64,000 bases of DNA from Porticoccus hydrocarbonoclasticus MCTG13d (lineage in GTDB: Bacteria > Pseudomonadota > Gammaproteobacteria > Pseudomonadales > Porticoccaceae): the NCBI RefSeq assembly GCF_000744735.1, contig NZ_JQMM01000001.1, positions 186,001 to 250,000 on the forward strand. Direction: 5' to 3'. The stretch's first letter is position 1, and every line of letters begins with the position of its first letter. This document shows, piece by piece, positions 46,329-54,210 of this stretch. The notes below the pieces were generated by a model. That model searched no databases. It was not told where the DNA came from and was given only the letters and a program-made list of their open reading frames with translations. A program made the position numbers and the translations under genes.

Positions 46329-47210
46329 ATTAACGCAGAGCCATTCAGCTCACTGGCTTGCCCCCTGGACGGCAATGCTCTGACACGCCATGGCACAACG
46401 TGGCGGTGCACCAGTGGACACAGCTTCGATATCGCCAGGCAGGGCTACACCCACTTATTGCCCGTGCAGAAAAAACGCTCCGCCGACCCCGGCGACAGCA
46501 AAATGATGGTGTCGGCACGCCAGCGCTTCCTGAACGCCGCTCATTATCGACCGATAGCCGATACTGTGTGCCGGGCAGTTCTGGCGGAGCTCACTACCGA
46601 CATCACCGCGAATTATCTCGATGCCGGTTGCGGTGAAGGCTACTACCTGCGACAGCTGAGAACAGCGACAGGCGGCGAGGAGCACTCACTCGCCCTCATG
46701 GGGCTGGATATTTCGAAGTGGGCCATCCTCTCTGCGGCAAAACAGGCCACTACCATGTCGGGACTTACAACAGCCACCACCGCTCCCTGGGCCAACTGGG
46801 TAGTGGGCAGCAATGCCAATTTGCCGGTATTGAGCAATACGCTGGACGGGCTGCTGTGTATTTTTGGTTTTCCCGTCTACAACGAATTTGCCCGGGTACT
46901 TAAACCCGGCGGCATTCTGTATCAGATGGATGCCGGACCCGATCATCTCCGGGAATTGCGCGATATCATCTACCCCCGCGTCCGACCAGCTCGCACGCTT
47001 GAACCGCAGCAACCGGCGGAGTTCACGCACCGATCCAGCGAAAGCATTCGCTACCGCCACACGCTGACAGACGCTGCAGCGATAGCTGACCTGCTTGCCA
47101 TGACCCCCCACCTGTATCGCACTTCGGCAGAGGGCAGAGCCAAAGCATCAGCGCTGACAGCCCTGGAGATTACCGTCGATGCCATACTGTCGCGTTTCGA
47201 ACGCCACTAG
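46329..47210 (+). CDS. rlmA: 23S rRNA (guanine-N1)-methyltransferase RlmA, apparent ATT start
   Basis: A SAM-dependent methyltransferase of the RlmA family that methylates G745/G748 of 23S rRNA (293 residues). The N-terminus holds a zinc-finger-like region (ACPLDGNAL...WRCTSGHSFDIARQGYTHLLPVQKKRS) with one usual Cys replaced by Asp. The SAM motif LDAGCGEGYYL follows, then LPVLSNTLDGLLCIFGF. The first ATG/GTG/TTG is TTG 46458, which would delete the zinc region. The same frame extends upstream to ATT 46329, with AGGAGG (46316-46321) seven bases before it, so ATT is the best start. Confidence 0.88.
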   Translation: MNAEPFSSLACPLDGNALTRHGTTWRCTSGHSFDIARQGYTHLLPVQKKRSADPGDSKMMVSARQRFLNAAHYRPIADTVCRAVLAELTTDITANYLDAGCGEGYYLRQLRTATGGEEHSLALMGLDISKWAILSAAKQATTMSGLTTATTAPWANWVVGSNANLPVLSNTLDGLLCIFGFPVYNEFARVLKPGGILYQMDAGPDHLRELRDIIYPRVRPARTLEPQQPAEFTHRSSESIRYRHTLTDAAAIADLLAMTPHLYRTSAEGRAKASALTALEITVDAILSRFERH

Positions 47211-47310
47211 GATCAGCGACTCCAACATCCCTGTAACACCGACCATGACGGCCAATTGACAAACCAGCTGCAGCCAATAAACATTGCCTACCCCACACAG
47301 GAATCCCTGT

Positions 47311-47844
47311 ATGTCGAATTGCGCACCCCATGTCATCCGCCTGCAGCTGGACAATATCCAGCAGCTTTTCAATTCTCTGGACCCGTCGCCCTTTCTAGGA
47401 CGAGACCTGGACACCAATGCCGAGGCATTCATTATGGACTGGGCACAGGAATATCCGGCCAAAGGGGATTTTTGCCTGGAAATTACCCTGGCAACAGCGA
47501 TCTCAGCACAGGAAAAAAACCGACTGGAACAGGCCATCCATAACTATTTCAACGAGAGGGCCAGATTTTGCCAGCACGAGTTGCGTCAACTAATGCGGGA
47601 AGGAAGACTCAGCCTGATCATCGGCCTATCCTTTCTTGGCCTCTGTGTCGGGGTCGGCCGCCTATTGGCAAACCCCTTCCCCTACAGCGGATTTGCCGAA
47701 TTACTCAGTGAAAGCCTAATGATCGGTGGCTGGGTGGCGATGTGGCGACCCATGGAGATTTTTCTCTATCGGTGGTGGCCAATTGTTCGCCACCGTCGAA
47801 CTTATATGCGACTGGCGGAGATGGCAGTGACAGTAATCACCTGA
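47311..47844 (+). CDS. two-helix membrane protein of unknown function
   Basis: A 177-residue protein. The N-terminal ~90 residues are soluble (HVIRLQLDNIQQLFNSLDPSPFLGRDLD), and EKNRLEQAIHNYFNERARF suggests a helix. Two hydrophobic segments follow (LIIGLSFLGLCVGVGRLLA and LSESLMIGGWVAMWRPMEIFLY) and a basic tail. It has the look of small inner-membrane proteins encoded near housekeeping genes, but I recognise no family with confidence. ATG 47311 was preferred to 47284 because residues match the soluble domain better. Confidence 0.7.
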   Translation: MSNCAPHVIRLQLDNIQQLFNSLDPSPFLGRDLDTNAEAFIMDWAQEYPAKGDFCLEITLATAISAQEKNRLEQAIHNYFNERARFCQHELRQLMREGRLSLIIGLSFLGLCVGVGRLLANPFPYSGFAELLSESLMIGGWVAMWRPMEIFLYRWWPIVRHRRTYMRLAEMAVTVIT

Positions 47845-47962
47845 AGCTGATTGCTGCAGACGGCAGCAAGGTCAACACTTGCCATCTGAAAAGGCATAAA
47901 ATATGTCCGCCTGCTGAAAGATGACTTCGCCTCTCCACCAAGAACAGGATACAAGCACCAGT

Positions 47963-48304
47963 ATGACCAATTTACCCAACTGCCCGCAATGCAACTCCGA
48001 ATACACCTACGAAGATGGCAGCCTATTTATTTGCCCGGAATGTGCCCACGAATGGCCCATAGAATCCCCACCGGACAATACCCAGCAACAACATGACGTC
48101 AAAGATGCCAACGGCAATGTCCTCAACGACGGTGATACCGTGAGCGTGATCAAGGATCTGAAAGTAAAGGGCTCGTCGCTGGTAGTAAAAGTCGGCACCA
48201 AAGTAAAAAATATTCGCCTGGTGGAAGGTGATCACGATATCGACTGCAAAATTGACGGTATTGGCGCCATGCAGCTCAAATCAGCCTTTGTCAAAAAGAA
48301 CTGA
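47963..48304 (+). CDS. PhnA/YjdM-family zinc-ribbon protein
   Basis: A 113-residue protein of the PhnA (YjdM) family. The N-terminal zinc ribbon has CPQC (7-10) and CPEC (about 25-28). The C-terminal KOW/SH3-like domain reads [39 protein letters not shown]. Despite the old name, YjdM is not known to hydrolyse phosphonates, and its function is open. ATG 47963 opens the ribbon; the frame extends to 47921. Confidence 0.93.
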   Translation: MTNLPNCPQCNSEYTYEDGSLFICPECAHEWPIESPPDNTQQQHDVKDANGNVLNDGDTVSVIKDLKVKGSSLVVKVGTKVKNIRLVEGDHDIDCKIDGIGAMQLKSAFVKKN

Positions 48305-48309
48305 ACGGC

Positions 48310-48897
48310 ATGCCCCAAACGAGCTTGCCACCTTCGCACGAAGGGGTGACAAAACAGGTGAAACTCTGGCTGGAAACCATCGTGGTAGGGTTAAACCTGT
48401 GCCCTTTTGCCAAACGGGAGCTGGTGAAAGACAGAATCCGCTTTTTTGTTTCGGCAGCAACCAACGAGGAAATACTGCTCAGCGAGCTGGAAGCAGAGCT
48501 GGAAAGGCTCGATCGGGACACATCCATCGAAACAACGCTGATTATTCACCCACAGGTGTTGACAGACTTTTTCGAATATCAGCAATTTTTGATCTGGGCT
48601 GACCAGGTGTTAAAGCGCATGGGACTCCGGGGCGTTTTTCAGATTGCCAGTTTTCATCCCGACTACCAGTTTCTTAATAGCGTCGAGCATGCGCCGGGGA
48701 ACTATACCAACCGCTCCCCTTACCCCATGCTTCATCTGCTTCGCGAAGACAGCCTGGCAAATGCCATAGCCAATTTCCCCGACACGGACAAAATCCCCGA
48801 ACGCAATATCGCTCGCCTTGAAAGCCTGGAGCCAGAAGAGTTGCGCGCGCTTTTTTTCACTGCGGGCCAGCATAGCGAAGTCCCTTCCGACAACTAA
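48310..48897 (+). CDS. DUF1415 domain-containing protein
   Basis: A 195-residue soluble protein of the DUF1415 family. The conserved segments are VKLWLETIVVGLNLCPFAKREL, IIHPQVLTDFFEYQQFL, FQIASFHPDYQF and NRSPYPMLHLLREDSLANAI. The single Cys in NLCPFAK and the FHPDYQF His-Asp pair are family hallmarks, but no reaction is known. It starts six bases after the PhnA-like stop, so the two are co-transcribed. Confidence 0.92.
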   Translation: MPQTSLPPSHEGVTKQVKLWLETIVVGLNLCPFAKRELVKDRIRFFVSAATNEEILLSELEAELERLDRDTSIETTLIIHPQVLTDFFEYQQFLIWADQVLKRMGLRGVFQIASFHPDYQFLNSVEHAPGNYTNRSPYPMLHLLREDSLANAIANFPDTDKIPERNIARLESLEPEELRALFFTAGQHSEVPSDN

Positions 48898-49477
48898 TCT
48901 ATACATTGGCCTTTTCGACCATAGCCGACCCTCCCAATCATCCGCAGTCAGCGCGACATTCGCACCCATCTCCTTCATTTTTATTAACATAAAAATCACA
49001 TAATAAAATATTTTCTTCACTCTAAAATACATCAAAGAATATTGATCAGTATTATTTTTTCATTGTGTATTATTTGGTTTATATTAAACCCGACAAAATG
49101 CATACAATGACAAATATCACATATTTTTCTGCCTAATAAAAACCCCCCATAAAATACAATAAAAACTATATTTATCAATATCTTACCTAAATCAATACGC
49201 CTGATAAAAAAATTATAAATAAAAATATAATTCATAACATATTGAATAAATAACCGATTAAATATAATAATTTTACGGCCGATAAGAACCGAAAAACTAG
49301 GATGCCATCGCGGTATCTACCGGACCTGATTTTAACCCGGCTAACAGTTCAGATCGGTCACGGGGCGGGGTAACTCAACGGATACGACGACTCATCCTGC
49401 CCGAACAAATATTGAGGCAGGTGATATAACAATCTGATGCCCGGGCATCAGATCATTCAACAAGAGAGGAAAAGAGA
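48898..49477. other. AT-rich intergenic region with palindromes, 580 bases
   Basis: Roughly 48960-49275 is extremely AT-rich compared with all neighbours, with stops in every frame except a short spurious minus-strand ORF. The rest (49276-49477) is of normal composition and holds two inverted repeats: CCTGCC/GGCAGG (49396-49421) and a perfect palindrome at 49432-49453. No gene is supported. AT-rich blocks of this kind often bind nucleoid proteins or hold promoters. Confidence 0.65.
49432..49453. promoter_or_regulatory. perfect 22-base palindrome before yegP1
   Basis: ATCTGATGCCC (49432-49442) is followed directly by its exact inverse GGGCATCAGAT (49443-49453), 25 bases before the YegP start and just ahead of its ribosome site. 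It could be an operator for a dimeric regulator or, as RNA, a hairpin affecting translation. Confidence 0.7.
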
Positions 49478-49807
49478 ATGTCCAGTTCATACGAGTTGCA
49501 CAAAGATAACGAGGGTACCTTTAACTTTTCACTGAAGACTGAGGATGGAGAGACAATTCTGGTTAGCAAGCCCTATTTTTCTAAGGGTTCAGCCATCAAT
49601 GATATTTCAGAGCTGCAGCATATCTGCAATTACGAGAATAACTATCAAAGAAACGTGTCGGACGGTAACGAGCATTATTTCGAACTCCAGACTCCCAGGC
49701 GCAAGATCATCGGCACCAGCCCGATGTTCAGCTCGGTGGAATCGATGGAAAATGCCATTGGACTGGCCAAATCAGTCGGTTCAACCAAAATCATCAACAC
49801 TCATTAA
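49478..49807 (+). CDS. YegP-family (DUF1508) protein, copy 1
   Basis: A 109-residue protein made of two DUF1508 repeats: FNFSLKTEDGETILVSKPYFSKGSA in the first and HYFELQTPRRKIIGTSPMFSSVESMENAI in the second. Each forms a small beta-alpha unit of the YegP fold. The function is unknown; family members are often stress-linked. A purine-rich AAGAGAGGAAAAGAG ribosome site precedes ATG 49478, and a strong terminator follows. A paralogue lies at 55608. Confidence 0.93.
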   Translation: MSSSYELHKDNEGTFNFSLKTEDGETILVSKPYFSKGSAINDISELQHICNYENNYQRNVSDGNEHYFELQTPRRKIIGTSPMFSSVESMENAIGLAKSVGSTKIINTH

Positions 49808-49820
49808 TCCCCCGCTTTCT

Positions 49821-49860
49821 CGCCCTGACCTGATAACCCCGTCAGGTCAGGGCGTTTTTT
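49821..49860 (+). terminator. Rho-independent terminator of yegP1
   Basis: CGCCCTGACCTG (49821-49832) and CAGGTCAGGGCG (49843-49854) form a perfect 12-pair stem with a ten-base loop followed by six T. It ends the yegP1 transcript before the BigR-like gene. Confidence 0.95.
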
Positions 49861-49897
49861 CTGTCACTCCCTATAATCGCATCAAACCTTCTGAACC

Positions 49898-49926
49898 TTG
49901 ACACAACTGATCATCAATAATATACA
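49898..49926 (+). promoter_or_regulatory. promoter of the BigR-like gene
   Basis: TTGACA (49898-49903) is a perfect -35, and TATACA (49921-49926) lies 17 bases on as the -10. Transcription would start near 49933, 26 bases before the ATG. Confidence 0.75.
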
Positions 49927-49943
49927 ATTAAATATAATGTATT
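49921..49943. promoter_or_regulatory. AT-rich dyad overlapping the -10, likely BigR-like operator
   Basis: TATACA (49921-49926) and TGTATT (49938-49943) form an inverted repeat with an 11-base AT spacer. The left arm is the -10 hexamer, so a dimeric ArsR-type protein bound here would block its own promoter. BigR/SqrR operators are AT-rich dyads of this type. Confidence 0.6.
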
Positions 49944-49958
49944 ATTATAGATTGAAAT

Positions 49959-50309
49959 ATGACAAAGTCCGTCACTGCGCCGCCTGACACCACCATTGAT
50001 AATTTTGAAGACATCGACCAGATGCGCATTGCCGCCAGTGCTGCCAGTGCATTGCTGAAAGGCGTCGCCCATGAAGACCGACTGCTTCTGCTCTGCCTGC
50101 TGAGCAGGCATGAATTGTGTGTCGGGGAAATTGAAGCACAGCTGACAATCCGTCAGCCAAGCCTGTCACAACAACTGGGCATATTGCGGCGGGAAAAACT
50201 GGTGACTACACGGCGGGAAGGTAAGCGTATTTTTTACCGGATGGCGGATCAAAAGGCGCTAGCGCTGGTGACGCTTTTGTACGATCTTTACTGCAGGGCC
50301 GACCATTGA
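49959..50309 (+). CDS. BigR/SqrR-like ArsR-family persulfide sensor
   Basis: A 116-residue winged-helix repressor of the ArsR fold (LLKGVAHEDRLLLLCLLSRHELCVGEIEAQL, recognition helix SLSQQLGILRREKLV, wing TTRREGKRIFYRM). Cys46 and Cys112 (LYDLYC) are 66 apart, exactly the spacing of the sensing Cys pair in BigR (42/108) and SqrR (41/107). A third Cys is at 54. Such proteins release DNA when the pair is bridged by polysulfide. It leads a run of two YeeE/YedE genes and a SulP transporter gene, which are its likely targets. Confidence 0.9.
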   Translation: MTKSVTAPPDTTIDNFEDIDQMRIAASAASALLKGVAHEDRLLLLCLLSRHELCVGEIEAQLTIRQPSLSQQLGILRREKLVTTRREGKRIFYRMADQKALALVTLLYDLYCRADH

Positions 50310-50348
50310 CCCGGGCACCCGATTTATCAATCACCACTGGTATTTATC

Positions 50349-50786
50349 ATGACTATCGACTGGCAAGCCTTTACTCCCTGGACATCATTGCTGGGCGGCG
50401 CACTGATCGGTCTGGCCGCCGCGGCCTTTATTCTGCTGAATGGCCGCATCGCGGGAATCTCCGGCATTGTCGGCGGGTTGCTGACACCCAAAAAAGGGGA
50501 TACGGGCTGGCGACTGGCCTTTGTGGGGGGCATGATCACTGCACCGTTGCTCTGGCTATTGGTCTCTTCTCTGCCACTCATTCAGATTGAAGCGAGCTTG
50601 CCGATGCTGGTTGTTGCCGGCCTGATAGTCGGTGTGAGCACCCGATTTGGTACCGGCTGCACCAGCGGTCACGGCGTCTGTGGCATTTCCCGACTATCGC
50701 CCCGCTCTCTGATTGCTACAGGCGCTTTCATGCTGAGCGGCTTTGCGACTGTGTTTATTATTCGCCACCTGTCAGGAGGGCTATAA
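50349..50786 (+). CDS. YeeE/YedE-family half-transporter (PmpA-like)
   Basis: A 145-residue membrane protein with four helices and the YeeE/YedE signature FGTGCTSGHGVCGISRLSPRS, whose conserved Cys pair relays sulfur species in the family. It corresponds to one half of TsuA-type thiosulfate transporters. Two half-size genes lie side by side, one base apart, as with PmpA/PmpB near BigR-like regulators. Likely cargo is a reduced sulfur compound, not determined. Confidence 0.9.
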   Translation: MTIDWQAFTPWTSLLGGALIGLAAAAFILLNGRIAGISGIVGGLLTPKKGDTGWRLAFVGGMITAPLLWLLVSSLPLIQIEASLPMLVVAGLIVGVSTRFGTGCTSGHGVCGISRLSPRSLIATGAFMLSGFATVFIIRHLSGGL

Positions 50787-50787
50787 A

Positions 50788-51213
50788 ATGAACAGATCTC
50801 TGCTTTCGGCCTTTATCGCAGGATTGATTTTCGGTATCGGCCTGCTGGTATCCGGCATGGCCAATCCCGCAAAAGTGTTGGGCTTTCTCGATCTCGCAGG
50901 ACCATGGGATCCCTCCCTGGCTCTGGTCATGGGCGGTGCCGTGGCGGTAGGGCTGATCGCCTTTAACCTGGCCGGTAAGCGCCAGACCTCTCTACTAGGT
51001 GACGTCATGCGCCTACCCACCCGACAGGATATCGACAAGCCACTGGTGTTGGGCAGCCTTGGATTTGGCATAGGCTGGGGGCTGGCGGGGTTTTGCCCCG
51101 GCCCGGCGCTGGTGGCTCTGGGTGCGGGCGAGCTGAAAGCGCTGGTATTTACCGTCGCCATGTTATCGGGCATGGCCGTTTATGAGCTTCTCCAGCGCCA
51201 GCGGCCCAGCTAA
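50788..51213 (+). CDS. YeeE/YedE-family half-transporter (PmpB-like, DUF6691)
   Basis: A 141-residue membrane protein, the second half. The signature GWGLAGFCPGPALVALGAG carries the conserved Cys, and the opening LIFGIGLLVSGMANPAKVLGFLD is typical of this group. ATG 50788 lies directly after the first half's stop (AGGAGG about ten bases ahead), so I use it and not the TTG-type start upstream. The two halves should form one transporter. Confidence 0.92.
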   Translation: MNRSLLSAFIAGLIFGIGLLVSGMANPAKVLGFLDLAGPWDPSLALVMGGAVAVGLIAFNLAGKRQTSLLGDVMRLPTRQDIDKPLVLGSLGFGIGWGLAGFCPGPALVALGAGELKALVFTVAMLSGMAVYELLQRQRPS

Positions 51214-51278
51214 CACCCCTTGATAATGACAATGCACCTTTTTATCTCTGACCACCCATTGGCGACAGGATCTCTCTG

Positions 51279-53006
51279 ATGCGCAAACTCCTACCCTCGT
51301 GGCTGACAGATTATCAGGCAAAGCTATTGCCCAGCGACTTGGTAGCAGCGGTGGTCGTCACCCTGCTACTGATCCCCCAGGGACTCGCCTATGCCGCGCT
51401 GGCGGGCTTGCCACCACAACTGGGACTCTATGCCAGCCTGCTGCCACTCCTTGCCTACGCCCTGTTTGGCTCATCCATGGTGATGTCGGTGGGACCGGTG
51501 GCAGTTATCTCACTGATGACCGGAGCCGCACTGGCCCCGATAGCCGAACCGGGCAGCGCTGAATACATTGCCGGGGCTGTTATGCTGGCCATGGTGTCAG
51601 GGATCATGCTGTTTACCTTTGGCCTGTTGCGACTCGGCGCCATGGCCCAGTTTTTAAGTCACCCAGTGATCAGTGGTTTTATCAGTGGCGCGGCATTGCT
51701 GATTATTATCGGCCAGTTGCGCCCGTTACTGGGCATCAACAGCCACGGTGAAACTGGTGTTGAGCTGGCAGTTGGGCTGATGGCCAACCTGGGTGGCATT
51801 CAACCACTCACGGCGGCATTCGGCTTTGCCACGTTTGTGCTGTTATGGCTGGCCAGACACTGGTTGGCAAAACTGCTCATGGGTCTCGGTCTCGCCGAGG
51901 GTGCGGCTTCGCTGATTGCCAAACTGATGCCTATCGTGACCGTGTTGGGCAGCGCTGTATTGGTATCTCTAATGGGCTGGGAAGCTGACCTTCGCGTGGT
52001 CGGCGCCTTACCGGGAGGATTGCCGGCGCTACAGGTGCCAACCATTGATTTCTCGATCGTGACTAAACTATGGTTGCCGGCGCTGGCCATCAGTTTGATT
52101 GGCTTTGTGGAAAGCGTCTCCATTGCCCAGGCTTTTGCCAACAAGAACCGGCAACGCATCAATACCAACGCAGAGCTGCGCGGACTGGGTGCCGCCAATA
52201 TCGCCAGTGCGCTCTCCGGTGCCTTTCCCGTCACTGGTGGCTTTTCACGCACCGCTGTCAATGCCGAAGCGGGTGCCCGGTCGCCACTCTCAGGAATATT
52301 TGCGGCAGTCCTGATCGCGTTGTTACTGGTCTTTGCCACTGGGTTATTCCACGCCCTGCCCATGGCGGTACTGGCCGCCACAATCATTATCGCTGCAATC
52401 GGTCTGGTGGACATCAAATCATTGATCCACAACTGGCACTATGATCGGGCAGAAGGTATGGCACAGGCGGGAACGGCTTTGGGAGTACTGCTGGCTGGTG
52501 TGGAAGTTGGCATTGCCATCGGCATCGCCCTGTCACTGGCAACCCTGGTGTGGCGAGCCAGTCGGCCCCATATTGCCATTGTCGGGCGGGTACCCGATAC
52601 CGAACACTTTCGCAATGTGAACCGCTATCAGGTCGAAACGCGGGGTGAAATTCTGATACTTCGGGTGGATGAAAACCTGTTCTTTGGCAATGCTGAGTCG
52701 GTGGAAAAGTTCATTCTTCGCGCCATAGAGGCACAACCAGAAGCTCACCACCTGGTGCTGGTGATGTCGTCAGTCAGCAGCGTCGATGCCACGGCCATGC
52801 AAATGCTCGACATGCTCAATGAGCGCCTGATTGATGAGGGCATGAAGCTGCACCTGGCAGAAGTAAAAGGCCCGGTACTCGGTCAACTGGAAAACGATAC
52901 ATTCCCCGAACGTCTCAGCGGCGAGATTTTCCTGTCTACCTTCACCGCCTATCAGGCATTGCAGATTGCCGAGCAGGAAACTGCACAGCAGTTACAGGAA
53001 AACTGA
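51279..53006 (+). CDS. SulP-family anion transporter with STAS domain
   Basis: A 575-residue inner-membrane transporter. The N-terminal LPSDLVAAVVVTLLLIPQGLAYAALAGLPPQLGLYASLLP is the SulP signature, and about 12-14 helices span residues 20-430. The STAS domain (about 445-555) contains LVMSSVSSVDATAMQMLDML. The substrate may be sulfate or bicarbonate; its place after the sulfur-sensing module favours a sulfur oxyanion, but this is inference. It lies 65 bases after the YeeE gene. Confidence 0.92.
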   Translation: MRKLLPSWLTDYQAKLLPSDLVAAVVVTLLLIPQGLAYAALAGLPPQLGLYASLLPLLAYALFGSSMVMSVGPVAVISLMTGAALAPIAEPGSAEYIAGAVMLAMVSGIMLFTFGLLRLGAMAQFLSHPVISGFISGAALLIIIGQLRPLLGINSHGETGVELAVGLMANLGGIQPLTAAFGFATFVLLWLARHWLAKLLMGLGLAEGAASLIAKLMPIVTVLGSAVLVSLMGWEADLRVVGALPGGLPALQVPTIDFSIVTKLWLPALAISLIGFVESVSIAQAFANKNRQRINTNAELRGLGAANIASALSGAFPVTGGFSRTAVNAEAGARSPLSGIFAAVLIALLLVFATGLFHALPMAVLAATIIIAAIGLVDIKSLIHNWHYDRAEGMAQAGTALGVLLAGVEVGIAIGIALSLATLVWRASRPHIAIVGRVPDTEHFRNVNRYQVETRGEILILRVDENLFFGNAESVEKFILRAIEAQPEAHHLVLVMSSVSSVDATAMQMLDMLNERLIDEGMKLHLAEVKGPVLGQLENDTFPERLSGEIFLSTFTAYQALQIAEQETAQQLQEN

Positions 53007-53052
53007 CAGCTGTTACATTATCTGAACGATCTCAGGATTCCGGACACCCACC

Positions 53053-53760
53053 ATGCGCAGCCATATTTTCCAACACGTGCCCTTCGAGGGCCCCGGCAGT
53101 ATTGAACCCTGGCTGAGAGCCGCAGGGCACAACATTACACGAACGCCCTTCTTTATCGGTGGGAGTACATTGCCGGCGATTTCAGATATCGATTCACTGA
53201 TCGTTATGGGCGGCCCAATGAGCGCCAATGATGAGCAACTATTCCCCTGGCTGGCGCAAGAAAAGGCTTTTATTCGCCGGGCCATCGACGATGGCAAGCC
53301 GGTGCTTGGCATCTGCCTCGGTGCGCAATTGATCGCCAGCGCCATGGGCGCAAGAGTTTACCCAAACCCGACCAGAGAAATCGGCTGGTTTCCGATCCAT
53401 GGTTGCACAGTGCCGGGGGCAAACAACTTTTCCTTCCCCTCATCAGTTAACGTCTTCCACTGGCACGGGGAGACCTTTGACTTGCCATCCGGCGCAATTC
53501 ACCTCGCCTCTAGCGATGTCTGTCGACTACAGGCATTTCAGCTGGGCACGTCGGTGATAGGGCTGCAATTTCACCTGGAGACGACGCCGGCATCGGCAAG
53601 GGATATAGTCACCCACTGCAGTGCGGAATTAACACCCGATGACCACGTGCAGGATGCCGCCACTCTTCTCAGTGCCAGCCCGGAGTGCTACCGGACGATT
53701 AACCATTTAATGGGCGAAATACTTGCCTACCTGCTGGCATCGAATAGCTGCAAAACGTGA
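53053..53760 (+). CDS. class I glutamine amidotransferase domain protein
   Basis: A 235-residue stand-alone glutamine amidotransferase of the GuaA-like type. The nucleophile Cys88 is in GICLGAQLIA, and the His-Glu pair is in LQFHLETTP near residue 173. GGPMSAND and HWHGETFDLP also fit. Without a synthetase partner encoded nearby its acceptor is unknown; some relatives hydrolyse gamma-glutamyl compounds. It follows sulP after 46 bases and could share its transcript. Confidence 0.87.
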   Translation: MRSHIFQHVPFEGPGSIEPWLRAAGHNITRTPFFIGGSTLPAISDIDSLIVMGGPMSANDEQLFPWLAQEKAFIRRAIDDGKPVLGICLGAQLIASAMGARVYPNPTREIGWFPIHGCTVPGANNFSFPSSVNVFHWHGETFDLPSGAIHLASSDVCRLQAFQLGTSVIGLQFHLETTPASARDIVTHCSAELTPDDHVQDAATLLSASPECYRTINHLMGEILAYLLASNSCKT

Positions 53761-53773
53761 CAGGAAAACCCAT

Positions 53774-53859
53774 ATGATCGCCGTGATTTTTGAGGTTACC
53801 CCCCACAGCGGAAGGCAAAGCCGAACACCTAGAAACCGCCGCTGAGCTGAAACCCCCTC
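53774..53859 (+). pseudogene. remnant of an antibiotic-biosynthesis-monooxygenase-like gene
   Basis: ATG 53774 opens MIAVIFEVTP, a typical start of ABM/YgiN-like proteins. After a six-C run (53798-53803) the homology continues one frame over as AEGKAEHLETAAELKP, which is normal for the next helix. Removing one C joins them. The reading then stops making sense after about 53855, with no downstream ABM domain. A frameshifted and truncated gene is the best reading. Confidence 0.6.
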
Positions 53860-54180
53860 AGACTCACAATACATTCACCCTCCTTTCAGATAAAGATCGA
53901 CATCCGGGTCAGTTATCCAAAGACCCAGGCATCAGCCGGACTTAAGCCGCTCCAATAATGAGAGCACCTGAATGCAGCTACCTAGGCTCGGTGGGCGTTG
54001 AAATTCGTCACGCGACACGTTAAATTCCGAACAAATAATCAGGTCGCGCCCCTCTAAAAAACCCTCTAAAGGTACCCAAAAATTAATCGGGCTAACCTGA
54101 AAATGGAAGCGACTAACTATACGCCTGAATAACCATACACCCAGATATGTGCCCGAATAACCGCGAACCAGCAACCCACC
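53860..54180. other. region without a supported gene, 321 bases
   Basis: Between the monooxygenase remnant and the HigA-like gene I find no recognisable product on either strand. A minus-strand frame (53932-54378) is open but overlaps the HigA-like gene and has no family features. No HigB toxin remnant was found upstream of the antitoxin. Confidence 0.5.
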
Positions 54181-54210
54181 TATCCCGGAGCCATACTGCG
54201 GGAAAGGTTT

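Noticed and set aside
49032-49235. 67-residue minus-strand ORF in the AT-rich block
   Set aside because: Composition is Ile/Asn/Phe-rich because of AT bias; no ribosome site or homology.
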